A stretch of 48,295 nt of DNA from Alphaproteobacteria bacterium (lineage in GTDB: Bacteria; Pseudomonadota; Alphaproteobacteria; Caulobacterales; Aquidulcibacteraceae): positions 1 through 48,295 of the forward strand of contig JAUIJZ010000012.1 in the NCBI GenBank assembly GCA_030430715.1, in the 5' to 3' direction. The position numbers and the translations under genes were made by a program. The notes under the pieces are model-generated. The model searched no databases. It worked only from the letters and a program-made list of their open reading frames with translations, and was not told where the DNA came from. Below, in pieces: positions 17,153-24,220 of this stretch (position 1 is the stretch's first letter; each line of letters starts with the position of its first letter).

Positions 17153-18514
17153 ATGACCGGCGATTTGAATGCACGCCCTGCAAGCGCAAAGCTCGTGGGA
17201 TTGATCGACGATCAAAATCCCTTCGATTACGATTTCTGGGAATTGCTGCCCGAACAGATCGCCGCGGCGAACGAAACCTTCCAAGCACGCGTCAGCCAGA
17301 TCAAGCTGCTGCAAAACCGGGCGGAAGAAGGCAAGGTTCGGGAGGTCGGCCGCCTGCACGACATCATCCCGCTGCTGTTCGCCCACACCGCCTATAAGAG
17401 CTATCCTGAAAGCTGGCTGTTCAATCAGAAATGGCCGATGCTCGGCCGCTGGCTCGACACCATCTCCACCAAGCGCGTTCTCCCGGTCGAAGGCGAAATC
17501 AAAGGCCTCGACCACTGGCTGCTGCGCCTGGAAGAGCAGGGCCATTTCATGGGCACGTCGAGCGGCACGACCGGCAAGTGCGCCATGATGAACAATACGC
17601 GCGCCGACCTGGATTTCGCCGGCAAGACGCTCATGCACTCCATCAGATGGACTGGCCTCAATCCGCAAAACGATCGTCAGATCGTGGCCCTGGGGCAAGT
17701 CGCCATGAGCACGCGCAACATGGCGACCGGACGTCCGATGGCGGAAGCCTTCAGTCTGCCCGGCAAGATGCCGCTCGCGCCGAAGGTCCCGCCGATCACC
17801 GTCGGCGGCGTGCTTGAGATGGTGCTCCTGCGCAAGAAGATTGCCGAAGGCACAGCCAAGCCTAGCGAAGTCGCGCATTTTGAATCTGAATCGGCCGCGC
17901 GCCAGAAATCCCTACAGGATTCGGTGGAACAATCGGCCGAAGCGATCATCGCCAATCGCGACACGCCATTGCACATTCTGGGCATGTACGGCCCGCTCTA
18001 CCAAGTCGCCGAGTATGTGCGCGCGAAAGGCTTCAGCGGTAAAGACTTTCAGCCCAATTCGTCGTTCTTGGCCGGTGGCCTGAAGCGCGCCGCCGTGCCC
18101 CCAAACTATAAGGAATTCATCTTCGAGACGCTGAACCTTACGGATGAGCGCGTCTGCCAAACGTACAGCATGCAGGAAATCGGCTCACAGGCGCCGCGCT
18201 GCTCAGCGGGACGCTATCATGTGCCCCCGTGGATGCTTTTGCTGCTGCTGGATGAGTCCGGTGAGAATCTGGTCGAGCCACAACGGAGCGGCGAAGCAGA
18301 AGGCCGCGCCGCATTCCTCGATCTGTCCTTGGAAGGACGCTGGGGCGGAACCATTAGCGGCGACAAAATCAAGGTGTCGTGGGCTTCGTGCTCGTCCGGA
18401 AACCGCGGCCCATCCATTCATAACGACATCCAGCGCTACGCGGATACGGAAGGCGGCGACAAAATCGCCTGCTCGGGCACGATCGACGCCTATGTCCGCG
18501 GCGCGGCAAGCTGA
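17153..18514 (+). CDS. LuxE/PaaK-type acyl-adenylating enzyme
   Basis: 453 residues. The adenylation P-loop GTSSGTTGKC (about 134-143) places it among ANL-like enzymes of the LuxE/PaaK group, which activate a carboxylate with ATP; LuxE then passes the acyl group to its partner reductase. The LuxE reading is favoured because the next gene, 38 bp on, is a LuxC-type acyl-CoA reductase. A phenylacetate-CoA-ligase-type activity stays possible. YSMQEIGSQAPRCSAGRYHV near 340-360 resembles the conserved second half of the domain. GAGGG precedes the ATG. It opens the right arm of the divergent cluster. There is no luxA or luxB, so a light-producing role is not supported. Confidence 0.8.
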   Translation: MTGDLNARPASAKLVGLIDDQNPFDYDFWELLPEQIAAANETFQARVSQIKLLQNRAEEGKVREVGRLHDIIPLLFAHTAYKSYPESWLFNQKWPMLGRWLDTISTKRVLPVEGEIKGLDHWLLRLEEQGHFMGTSSGTTGKCAMMNNTRADLDFAGKTLMHSIRWTGLNPQNDRQIVALGQVAMSTRNMATGRPMAEAFSLPGKMPLAPKVPPITVGGVLEMVLLRKKIAEGTAKPSEVAHFESESAARQKSLQDSVEQSAEAIIANRDTPLHILGMYGPLYQVAEYVRAKGFSGKDFQPNSSFLAGGLKRAAVPPNYKEFIFETLNLTDERVCQTYSMQEIGSQAPRCSAGRYHVPPWMLLLLLDESGENLVEPQRSGEAEGRAAFLDLSLEGRWGGTISGDKIKVSWASCSSGNRGPSIHNDIQRYADTEGGDKIACSGTIDAYVRGAAS

Positions 18515-18552
18515 AGCGCACACAGAAACGATAATATTTTGGAGTTTCGGAT

Positions 18553-19983
18553 ATGAGCTCTGCGAACTTAGCCACCCTGAACCCCGCGGCCGCCACCGCG
18601 ATCGAAGCGCCCTTTTTTGTGCGCGGAAAGTTGGTTCGCGGCGGCGCCGTGGCTCACAAATCGCGCGACCTTGGCGTCGAATTCACAACGCCACAGATCG
18701 ATTTGGACGCGCTGATCACGCCCCGAATGGAAGCGGGGCCGCTCTTCGACGTTAAGCTGGAAGAAATTCTCGACTTCCTTGCGGCGACCGGCGAAGCCAT
18801 GCGCCGCGACACCAACGGCTATCTCGCCGAATGTGTTGAACGCATTTCCGCGACCAACGTGCTTCCGCGCCCAGTGATCGAGGGAAACATCGCTCACGCC
18901 GCCGACTATCTGAACAAGGACAAGCTGCGCGAATACGCGAACGTCAATCTCGGCGACGCACGCGTGCTGGATGAATGGGTCGAGCGCGTGGACGGCAATG
19001 GCCGCCGCAGTCACACGCGCGCCTTCCCGCCGCGCCTCGTGCACGTATTGCCGGGAAACTCGCCGGTAGCGACCGTGCAATCGCTCGCAATGGGCGCGAT
19101 GGTCAAAGCCGTGAACGTCTTCAAGATGGGATCGAGCGACCCCTTTATGGCGGTGGCGATGTTGCGCACCATGCTGGACGTCGATCCTAATCACCCGGTA
19201 CCAGCCGCCATGTCGGCGGTCTATTGGCGCGGTGGCGACGAGCGCATCGAGTCCACCCTGTTCCGCCCTCAATATTTCGACAAGATCGTCGCCTGGGGCG
19301 GCGGCGACGCTATCCAGAACGTCATCAAATATTTGATGCCGGGCCTACAGCTCATCTCGTTCGATCCCAAAACCTCAATCTCGATGATCGGCCGCGAAGC
19401 CTTCGCAAGCCGTGAGACGCTTGAGGACGCCGCCGCGCGCGCCGCGAGCGATGTCGGCATGGCTAACCAAGAAGCATGCGTATGCAGCCGCCTTCAATTC
19501 ATTGAAGGCGAGCAGGAGCAGGTCGATCAATTCTGCGACCTGCTACAAAAGAAATTGGTCGAGCAAGTCGCTTACAGCGGTAAAGCCCCTCCGCTTCCCA
19601 GCGACATCGCCGAAGAACTCGAAACGCTGCGTATGATCGGCGACGATTTCCGCGTCTGGGGCGCGCCAGACGGGCAAGGTCTCGTAGTGCGCTCCTCCGC
19701 GCCGGTTGATTTTCATCCCATCAACAAGACTGCAAATGTCGTGCATGTCGCGGCGCTGTCCGATGCGATGAAATACGTAAATGTCGCCACGCAAACAGTC
19801 GGCGTCTATCCATTCGAGCGCGCGGCGGAATTGCGCAACCAACTCGCCAGTGGAGGCGCGCAACGCGTGGTTCGGCTTGGCGAGGCAGGCGTGCAATCGA
19901 TCGGCGCACCGCACGATGCGATGTATATTCTGCACCGCTTTGTGCATTGGATCGTCAATGAAGACGGCGACGCAGCAAGCTAA
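18553..19983 (+). CDS. LuxC-type acyl-CoA/acyl reductase
   Basis: 476 residues resembling the LuxC family of NADPH-dependent acyl reductases (ALDH fold). The proposed nucleophile is Cys309 in MANQEACVCSR, matching the NQ-x-A-C pattern of LuxC. PGNSPVATVQSLAMGAMVKA (about 167-186) fits the cofactor-binding strand, and ISFDPKTSISMIG precedes the Cys region. It would reduce an activated acid, supplied by the LuxE-like protein, to an aldehyde. It is longer than it needs to be at the N-terminus, starting MSSANLATLNPAAA, but the ATG has a fair Shine-Dalgarno (TTTTGGAG). A 205-bp gap with strong hairpins follows before the next gene. Natural substrate unknown. Confidence 0.82.
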   Translation: MSSANLATLNPAAATAIEAPFFVRGKLVRGGAVAHKSRDLGVEFTTPQIDLDALITPRMEAGPLFDVKLEEILDFLAATGEAMRRDTNGYLAECVERISATNVLPRPVIEGNIAHAADYLNKDKLREYANVNLGDARVLDEWVERVDGNGRRSHTRAFPPRLVHVLPGNSPVATVQSLAMGAMVKAVNVFKMGSSDPFMAVAMLRTMLDVDPNHPVPAAMSAVYWRGGDERIESTLFRPQYFDKIVAWGGGDAIQNVIKYLMPGLQLISFDPKTSISMIGREAFASRETLEDAAARAASDVGMANQEACVCSRLQFIEGEQEQVDQFCDLLQKKLVEQVAYSGKAPPLPSDIAEELETLRMIGDDFRVWGAPDGQGLVVRSSAPVDFHPINKTANVVHVAALSDAMKYVNVATQTVGVYPFERAAELRNQLASGGAQRVVRLGEAGVQSIGAPHDAMYILHRFVHWIVNEDGDAAS

Positions 19984-19999
19984 GCGCGCCGGCTAGCAG

Positions 20000-20063
20000 C
20001 CTGAAGGGCGCGCACAGCTTTAGCTTCAGGTCTTAACCGCGCCGGAAATGCCGGTTCCGGCGC
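20000..20063 (+). repeat. Two inverted repeats between the LuxC-like and VOC genes
   Basis: The first is CCTGAAG (20000-20006) with CTTCAGG (20024-20030), 17 nt apart and followed by TCTT. The second is GCGCCGGAA (20039-20047) with TTCCGGCGC (20055-20063), a perfect 9-bp stem with a 7-nt loop. Neither has a proper T-run. They could reduce downstream transcription, stabilise the upstream mRNA end or be a protein-binding site. Confidence 0.6.
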
Positions 20064-20191
20064 CCATGCTCCTGCGCGGCGCACAGCAACACGCATCCAG
20101 GCTTCTTGACGCCATTTAGTTTCTTATGCAACCATCTTCCAGTCGGCTTCGTTGCCAGCCGAACGCCGAGGCATGCTTCCGAGGTGGTATG

Positions 20192-20761
20192 ATGAGTATT
20201 TTGAAGCGCATTCACCACGTCGCTTATCGCTGCAAGGACGCCAAGGAGACGGTCGAGTTCTATCGCGATTTGCTGGATATGGATTTTCAGGTGGCGTTCG
20301 CGGAGGACCACGTCCCCTCGACCGGCGAATACGATCCCTACATGCACGTCTTTCTCGACGCCGGCGCCGGAAACGTGCTCGCCTTCTTCGAACTGCCCCA
20401 ACAGAAGGACATGGACCGCGATCGGAATACGCCATTATGGGTGCAACACATCGCCTTCGAAGTTGCCGATATGGATGCGCTCTTGGCGGTCAAAGCGCGC
20501 GCGGAGGCGCGCGGCATCACAATCGTCGGCCCCACCGACCACGGCATCTTTAAGAGCATTTATTTCTTTGACCCCAACGGGCATCGGATCGAATGCGCCC
20601 TCAACACCGGCACTGAAGAAGAACTCGCCGAACTTCACCGCGTCGCGCCATTGATGCTTGAAGAATGGAGCCGCACCAAAAAAGCGCCGCAACACGCGGC
20701 TTGGCTCCATGAAAAAGCGCGCGCCGCACACGCGACAGCCAAGGATTCGAGCAAATCATGA
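20192..20761 (+). CDS. VOC-fold metalloprotein (glyoxalase/dioxygenase superfamily)
   Basis: 189 residues with two paired beta-alpha-beta-beta-beta modules. Candidate metal ligands are His9 in RIHHVAY, Glu67 in AFFELPQ, His86 in WVQHIAFEV and Glu134 in GHRIECAL. A His-Glu-His-Glu set is closer to glyoxalase/epimerase-type members than to the His-His-Glu set of extradiol dioxygenases, so ring cleavage should not be assumed. I place the start at 20192 (MSILKR), 7 nt after GAGG; the ATG one codon earlier is also possible. The stop overlaps the next start (ATGA). Its place beside a fumarylacetoacetate-hydrolase-type gene suggests a step in aromatic or related catabolism. Confidence 0.8.
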   Translation: MSILKRIHHVAYRCKDAKETVEFYRDLLDMDFQVAFAEDHVPSTGEYDPYMHVFLDAGAGNVLAFFELPQQKDMDRDRNTPLWVQHIAFEVADMDALLAVKARAEARGITIVGPTDHGIFKSIYFFDPNGHRIECALNTGTEEELAELHRVAPLMLEEWSRTKKAPQHAAWLHEKARAAHATAKDSSKS

Positions 20762-21765
20762 AACTTGCTTCGCTAAAGCATGGGCGAGACGGCCGACTTG
20801 TCGTCGTCTCCGACGATCTCGCTTGGTGTACTGACGCGAGCACCATCGCCTCAACACTGCAGGCCGCGCTCGACGACTGGATTCACGCCGAGCCTAAACT
20901 CGCCGCGCTCGCCGAGGCGCTACAACACGACAGCGTTCCGAAAGAGCGATTTCGAGAACGCGAATGCGCGAGCCCGCTTCCCCGCGCCTATCAATGGGCT
21001 GACGGTTCCGCCTATGTGAATCACGTCGAGCTTGTGCGCATGGCGCGTAAGGCGGAAATGCCCGCAAGCTTCTGGACCGATCCTTTGATGTATCAAGGCG
21101 GCTCGGACTCATTTCTCGGCCCGCGCGACGAAATCCCCCTTGGCGACGAGGCATGGGGTTGCGATTGCGAGGCGGAAATCGCGGTCATTGTCGATGACAC
21201 GCCGATGGGCGTCAGCGCCGCGGACGCGCGCGGGCACATCAAGCTGGTAATGCTCGTCAACGACGTTTCTCTGCGGAATCTTATTCCCGCCGAACTCGCC
21301 AAAGGATTTGGCTTTTTCCAGTCAAAGCCGTCCTCGGCCTTCTCTCCTGTTGCGGTGACGCCGGACAAGCTGGGTGCAGCTTGGGACGGCGCCAAGCTTA
21401 GCCTTCCGCTGCTGACACGCATCAATGGCGCGGAATTTGGCAAGCCCAACGCCGGCCAGGAGATGACATTCGATTTTGGCCAGCTGATCGCGCATGCCGC
21501 AAAATCGCGTCCGCTCTGCGCTGGAACGATCATAGGCTCCGGCACCGTGTCTAACCGCGACCCAGACGGTTCGCCGGGGCGGCCGATCGCGGCGGGCGGG
21601 ATGGGTTATTCCTGCATCGCCGAGATCCGCACGATCGAAACCATCAATCATGGCGCACCGAAGACGCCCTTCCTCAAGCACGGCGACAGCGTCGAAATCG
21701 AAATGCTGGACGCCGCGGGTCACACGATTTTCGGCGCCATCTGTCAGAGCGTCTCCCCCGCATGA
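20758..21765 (+). CDS. Fumarylacetoacetate hydrolase family enzyme
   Basis: 335 residues with the N-terminal domain seen in proteobacterial fumarylacetoacetases (PRAYQWADGSAYVNHVELVR) and the catalytic C-terminal domain. Candidate metal ligands are Glu138 and Glu140 in CEAEIAVIVDD and Asp169 in VNDVSLRNL; AKGFGFFQSKPSSAFSPVAV is a family-typical stretch. The family hydrolyses C-C bonds in beta-diketo acids; the homogentisate-pathway enzyme has this architecture. No hmgA or maiA is present here, so the substrate may differ. The gene is coupled at both ends: its ATG overlaps the VOC stop and its stop overlaps the MarR start, each as ATGA. Confidence 0.9.
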   Translation: MKLASLKHGRDGRLVVVSDDLAWCTDASTIASTLQAALDDWIHAEPKLAALAEALQHDSVPKERFRERECASPLPRAYQWADGSAYVNHVELVRMARKAEMPASFWTDPLMYQGGSDSFLGPRDEIPLGDEAWGCDCEAEIAVIVDDTPMGVSAADARGHIKLVMLVNDVSLRNLIPAELAKGFGFFQSKPSSAFSPVAVTPDKLGAAWDGAKLSLPLLTRINGAEFGKPNAGQEMTFDFGQLIAHAAKSRPLCAGTIIGSGTVSNRDPDGSPGRPIAAGGMGYSCIAEIRTIETINHGAPKTPFLKHGDSVEIEMLDAAGHTIFGAICQSVSPA

Positions 21766-22235
21766 GCGCACTTCTACGGCTTGATGCTTTTCTTCCTTAT
21801 CGCTTGTCCGCCGCGTCCAATGCCGTCTCGAAAGTTATCGCGTCCGCCTATCAGCGCCGTTTCGAGCTTTCCGTGCCGGAATGGCGCTTGATTGCCGTGC
21901 TGCGGGAGATCGGAGAATCGACTCAACAAAATTTAGTACAACGGACGCTCATGGACAAAGTCGCCGTCAGCCGCGCTGCCGAGCGCTTGGTGCAACGCGC
22001 GCTGGTCTCCCGCTCCGAGGATGAAAACGACGGCCGCGCGCGATTATTGTCGCTGACGCGCAAAGGCCTCGCGCTCTACGACGCCATCGCGCCAGAGGCT
22101 CGCGCATACGAGAAGCAATTGCTTGCCGCCCTCAGCAAAGAAGAGATTGCAGCTCTGCACGCCATGCTCGTGCGGGTTCAAAATGCCGCCACGGCACTCG
22201 AACAAAACGCGCGTGAGCGCGACGACGAGCCATAA
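21762..22235 (+). CDS. MarR-family transcriptional regulator
   Basis: 157 residues with the winged helix of MarR proteins: VPEWRLIAVLREIGESTQQN, a recognition helix in MDKVAVSRAAERLVQRALVS, and the wing RSEDENDGRARLLSLTRKG. Such proteins are usually dimeric repressors released by a small aromatic or phenolic ligand. It is the last gene of the right arm and is coupled to the hydrolase by ATGA. The natural target is the palindrome in the 16870-17152 divergent promoter, though this is inference. It converges on tRNA-Val. Confidence 0.9.
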   Translation: MSALLRLDAFLPYRLSAASNAVSKVIASAYQRRFELSVPEWRLIAVLREIGESTQQNLVQRTLMDKVAVSRAAERLVQRALVSRSEDENDGRARLLSLTRKGLALYDAIAPEARAYEKQLLAALSKEEIAALHAMLVRVQNAATALEQNARERDDEP

Positions 22236-22307
22236 GGGTGAAGCGGGCGCCACCTGATGCAGCGGTAATTTCAGCAACTCGGGCCATCCCAAGCGCGTGG
22301 GCTTGGA

Positions 22308-22382
<75 letters not shown>

Positions 22383-22413
22383 GATCCAGTGAAGGACCCG
22401 CTTGGGGTGGGCC

Positions 22414-22442
22414 GATATAAAACGCCGAACCTTGCGTGGCAA
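22414..22442 (-). promoter_or_regulatory. Promoter of tRNA-Val
   Basis: Minus-strand TTGCCA (22437-22442) and TATATC (22414-22419) are separated by 17 bp. Transcription would begin about 25 nt before the mature tRNA 5' end. It sits between cpdR and the tRNA, so the tRNA is probably its own unit. Confidence 0.55.
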
Positions 22443-22456
22443 TCGCCAAGCCAGCG

Positions 22457-22819
22457 TCAAGCGGCCGCGATCACCCGTTCGATCTCAACCACCAGATCCT
22501 TGAGGTGGAATGGCTTGGAAAGGATCTTGGCGTCCTTGGGCGCCTGGCTCTGCGCCGAGAGCGCCACGGCAGCAAAACCGGTAATAAAGACAATCTTCAT
22601 GGCCGGATCGGCCTCTGCACCGCGGCGGGCGAGTTCAATGCCGTCCATGCCGGGCATGACGATATCCGTGAGCAGCAGATCATAACTGCCCCGCTCAAGC
22701 TCTTCCCAGGCCGAATCGCCATCTCCATGCGCGACAACCTCATGGCCAGCCCGCGTCAGGCTCGAGACCAGGAAGGTTCGCAGCGAATCGTCGTCCTCAG
22801 CCAGCAGGATGCGCGGCAT
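22457..22819 (-). CDS. cpdR: CpdR-type single-domain response regulator
   Basis: 120 residues, a receiver domain only. The acidic pocket is E8-D9-D10-D11, the phosphoacceptor is D52 in LLLTDIVMPGMDGIELA, and the conserved Lys lies in ILSKPFHLKDLV. Size, the MPRILLAEDDDSLR start and the Ala-rich C-terminus match CpdR. In Caulobacter, unphosphorylated CpdR brings ClpXP to the pole and primes degradation of CtrA and other substrates, and CpdR is itself a substrate. Divergence from an N-formylglutamate amidohydrolase gene is also a familiar alphaproteobacterial arrangement. ctrA lies in the same window. A different stand-alone receiver is possible but less likely. Confidence 0.85.
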   Translation of the reverse strand: MPRILLAEDDDSLRTFLVSSLTRAGHEVVAHGDGDSAWEELERGSYDLLLTDIVMPGMDGIELARRGAEADPAMKIVFITGFAAVALSAQSQAPKDAKILSKPFHLKDLVVEIERVIAAA

Positions 22820-22946
22820 GCGTCGGCTCCGGGATTATGCCCCTCAAGAAGCGGTAACGCTTAGCACGGGCGAGGTAAAGGCGGCCTGAACCTCCTGCGC
22901 AGAGCGATAGATTGACGGGCCTTAAGATGACGGCGAACATTCGGAT

Positions 22947-23855
22947 ATGGACCTTTCCGAACAAGGCCGAGGCGTCCTACGCACCGATCCCGAGCAAGGA
23001 TGCGCCGACGACGCCACTCTCGAGGCGCCCTTCGTCCTGATCGAGCCCCTGCGGCGCAACGCTCCGCTCGTATTCGCCTCGCCCCACAGCGGACGCCGTT
23101 ACCCGCCTGAATTGCTCGCCTCGACCCGCATCAGCCTGATCAGCCTCCGGCGCTCAGAGGATGCGTATGTCGACGAATTATTCGCCGGTGCAGCCGCTCA
23201 TGGCGCAGCTGTGCTCTCCGCGACGGTCGCGCGGGCCTATCTTGACCTAAACCGCGACGCCACAGAGCTGGACCCCGACATGTTCGAGGAACGTCCGCCG
23301 CATGTCATGTCGAGTTCGGCACGGGTCCAGGCAGGCTTGGGCGCCATTCCGCGCATTACCGGCGATGGCCAGTCGATCTACCGCCGCAAGCTAAGCCTGG
23401 CGGAAGCGGAACGCCGCCTCGCCACGATTTATCGTCCGTATCACGCCATTTTGGCGGATCTTTTGATGGAAACGCGCGCTCAATTCGGATGCGCGATATT
23501 GGTGGATTGCCATTCAATGCCATCAAGCGCGCGCGGCGCACATTCGCCCGACATTGTCCTCGGCGACCGCTTCGGCGCGTCCTGTCATCCCTCGGTGACC
23601 GCCTTAGCTGAAGCGACTCTGCGCCGGCTGGGCTATCGGGTTGCGCGCAACTCACCTTTCGCAGGCGGGCACACCACACAAATTCACGGCCGCCCCGCCC
23701 AACAGACCCACGCGCTACAGATCGAGATCAACCGCGCGCTTTATCTGGACGAACGCACGCTTGAACGCACCCAAGGCTTCGCTCGCGTACGGGCCGATAT
23801 GAGCAGGCTCGCCGAAGCCCTCTCGGCGGCGATGCTGCATGAGAGCCTCGCCTAG
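22947..23855 (+). CDS. N-formylglutamate amidohydrolase
   Basis: 302 residues. Family signatures are LVFASPHSGRRYPPELL near residues 50-66, ARAYLDLNRDATELDPDMF around 105-125, and VDCHSMPS, which supply metal-binding and catalytic residues. The family hydrolyses N-formyl-L-glutamate to formate and glutamate, the last step of one histidine-degradation route, although no hut genes are here. It diverges from cpdR. The extra N-terminal 25 residues before the conserved core look unremarkable. The ribosome-binding site is weak, so a slightly different start is possible. Confidence 0.88.
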   Translation: MDLSEQGRGVLRTDPEQGCADDATLEAPFVLIEPLRRNAPLVFASPHSGRRYPPELLASTRISLISLRRSEDAYVDELFAGAAAHGAAVLSATVARAYLDLNRDATELDPDMFEERPPHVMSSSARVQAGLGAIPRITGDGQSIYRRKLSLAEAERRLATIYRPYHAILADLLMETRAQFGCAILVDCHSMPSSARGAHSPDIVLGDRFGASCHPSVTALAEATLRRLGYRVARNSPFAGGHTTQIHGRPAQQTHALQIEINRALYLDERTLERTQGFARVRADMSRLAEALSAAMLHESLA

Positions 23856-23897
23856 CACAGCCTAGGCAAAATGTTTTACCTTGTTGGCTTAACCACG

Positions 23898-23930
23898 AAA
23901 AAAAACGCCGCGGACTGAAAGCCCGCGGCG
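23898..23930 (-). terminator. Rho-independent terminator of the candidate sRNA
   Basis: Minus strand: a perfect 8-bp GC-rich stem CGCCGCGG / CCGCGGCG with a 9-nt loop, followed by eight T residues (complement of 23898-23905). It is the cleanest intrinsic terminator in the window and points left, against both flanking genes. Confidence 0.85.
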
Positions 23931-23990
23931 AAGGTCATATAGGGAGGAAACGCCCGATTGGGGCGGTGCGGCATCGCGAAACGCCGCAAC
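23898..23990 (-). ncRNA. Candidate trans-acting small RNA with anti-Shine-Dalgarno segment
   Basis: No protein gene explains a strong minus-strand terminator here, since both neighbouring genes read rightward. The predicted 93-nt transcript folds into a 6-bp hairpin (TGCGGC/GCCGCA, 23967-23988) and a 5-bp hairpin (CGCCC/GGGCG, 23951-23965). An unpaired TTTCCTCCCT follows (complement of 23941-23950), then the terminator stem. The exposed CCUCCC could pair with Shine-Dalgarno sequences, as in several known alphaproteobacterial sRNAs. A promoter-like pair lies at the right distance upstream. The 5' end is estimated. A short leader peptide frame also crosses the region but has no ribosome-binding site. 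Confidence 0.6.
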
Positions 23991-23996
23991 ACCGAC

Positions 23997-24025
23997 AAGT
24001 TAGGGTGCGGTGCACAAAAGCACAA
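23997..24025 (-). promoter_or_regulatory. Candidate promoter of the small RNA
   Basis: Minus-strand TTGTGC (24020-24025) and TAACTT (23997-24002) are separated by exactly 17 bp, predicting a start near 23990. The match to a housekeeping alphaproteobacterial promoter is reasonable but not strong. Confidence 0.45.
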
Positions 24026-24220
24026 GCTGAAAGTGCTGTCATTTTTGCATCGCCACAACGATATGGCTGATTTTCCTATTGTTTTTTGTGTGACATGCCA
24101 TATTGCAGGTGCTCACATGCGTTATCGGATGGGTCCTGGCTGCGAAACACGCCCGGGCGCCGTTGAAGCGGGCGCCGAGGCCGGGCAGATAGCGTGATCA
24201 ATTAATTGAAAGCCCAAAAA
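24026..24220 (+). promoter_or_regulatory. typA upstream region
   Basis: An AT-rich stretch (about 24060-24110) is followed by a GC-rich imperfect hairpin: GCCCG (24151-24155) with CGGGC (24182-24186), inside which GCGCC pairs with GGCGC. This probably forms a structured 5' leader of typA. I see no confident -35/-10 pair. Confidence 0.4.

Noticed and set aside
17153..19983. Bioluminescence operon
   Set aside because: LuxC- and LuxE-like genes are present, but no luxA, luxB or luxD homologue is seen in the window, and the neighbours look catabolic.
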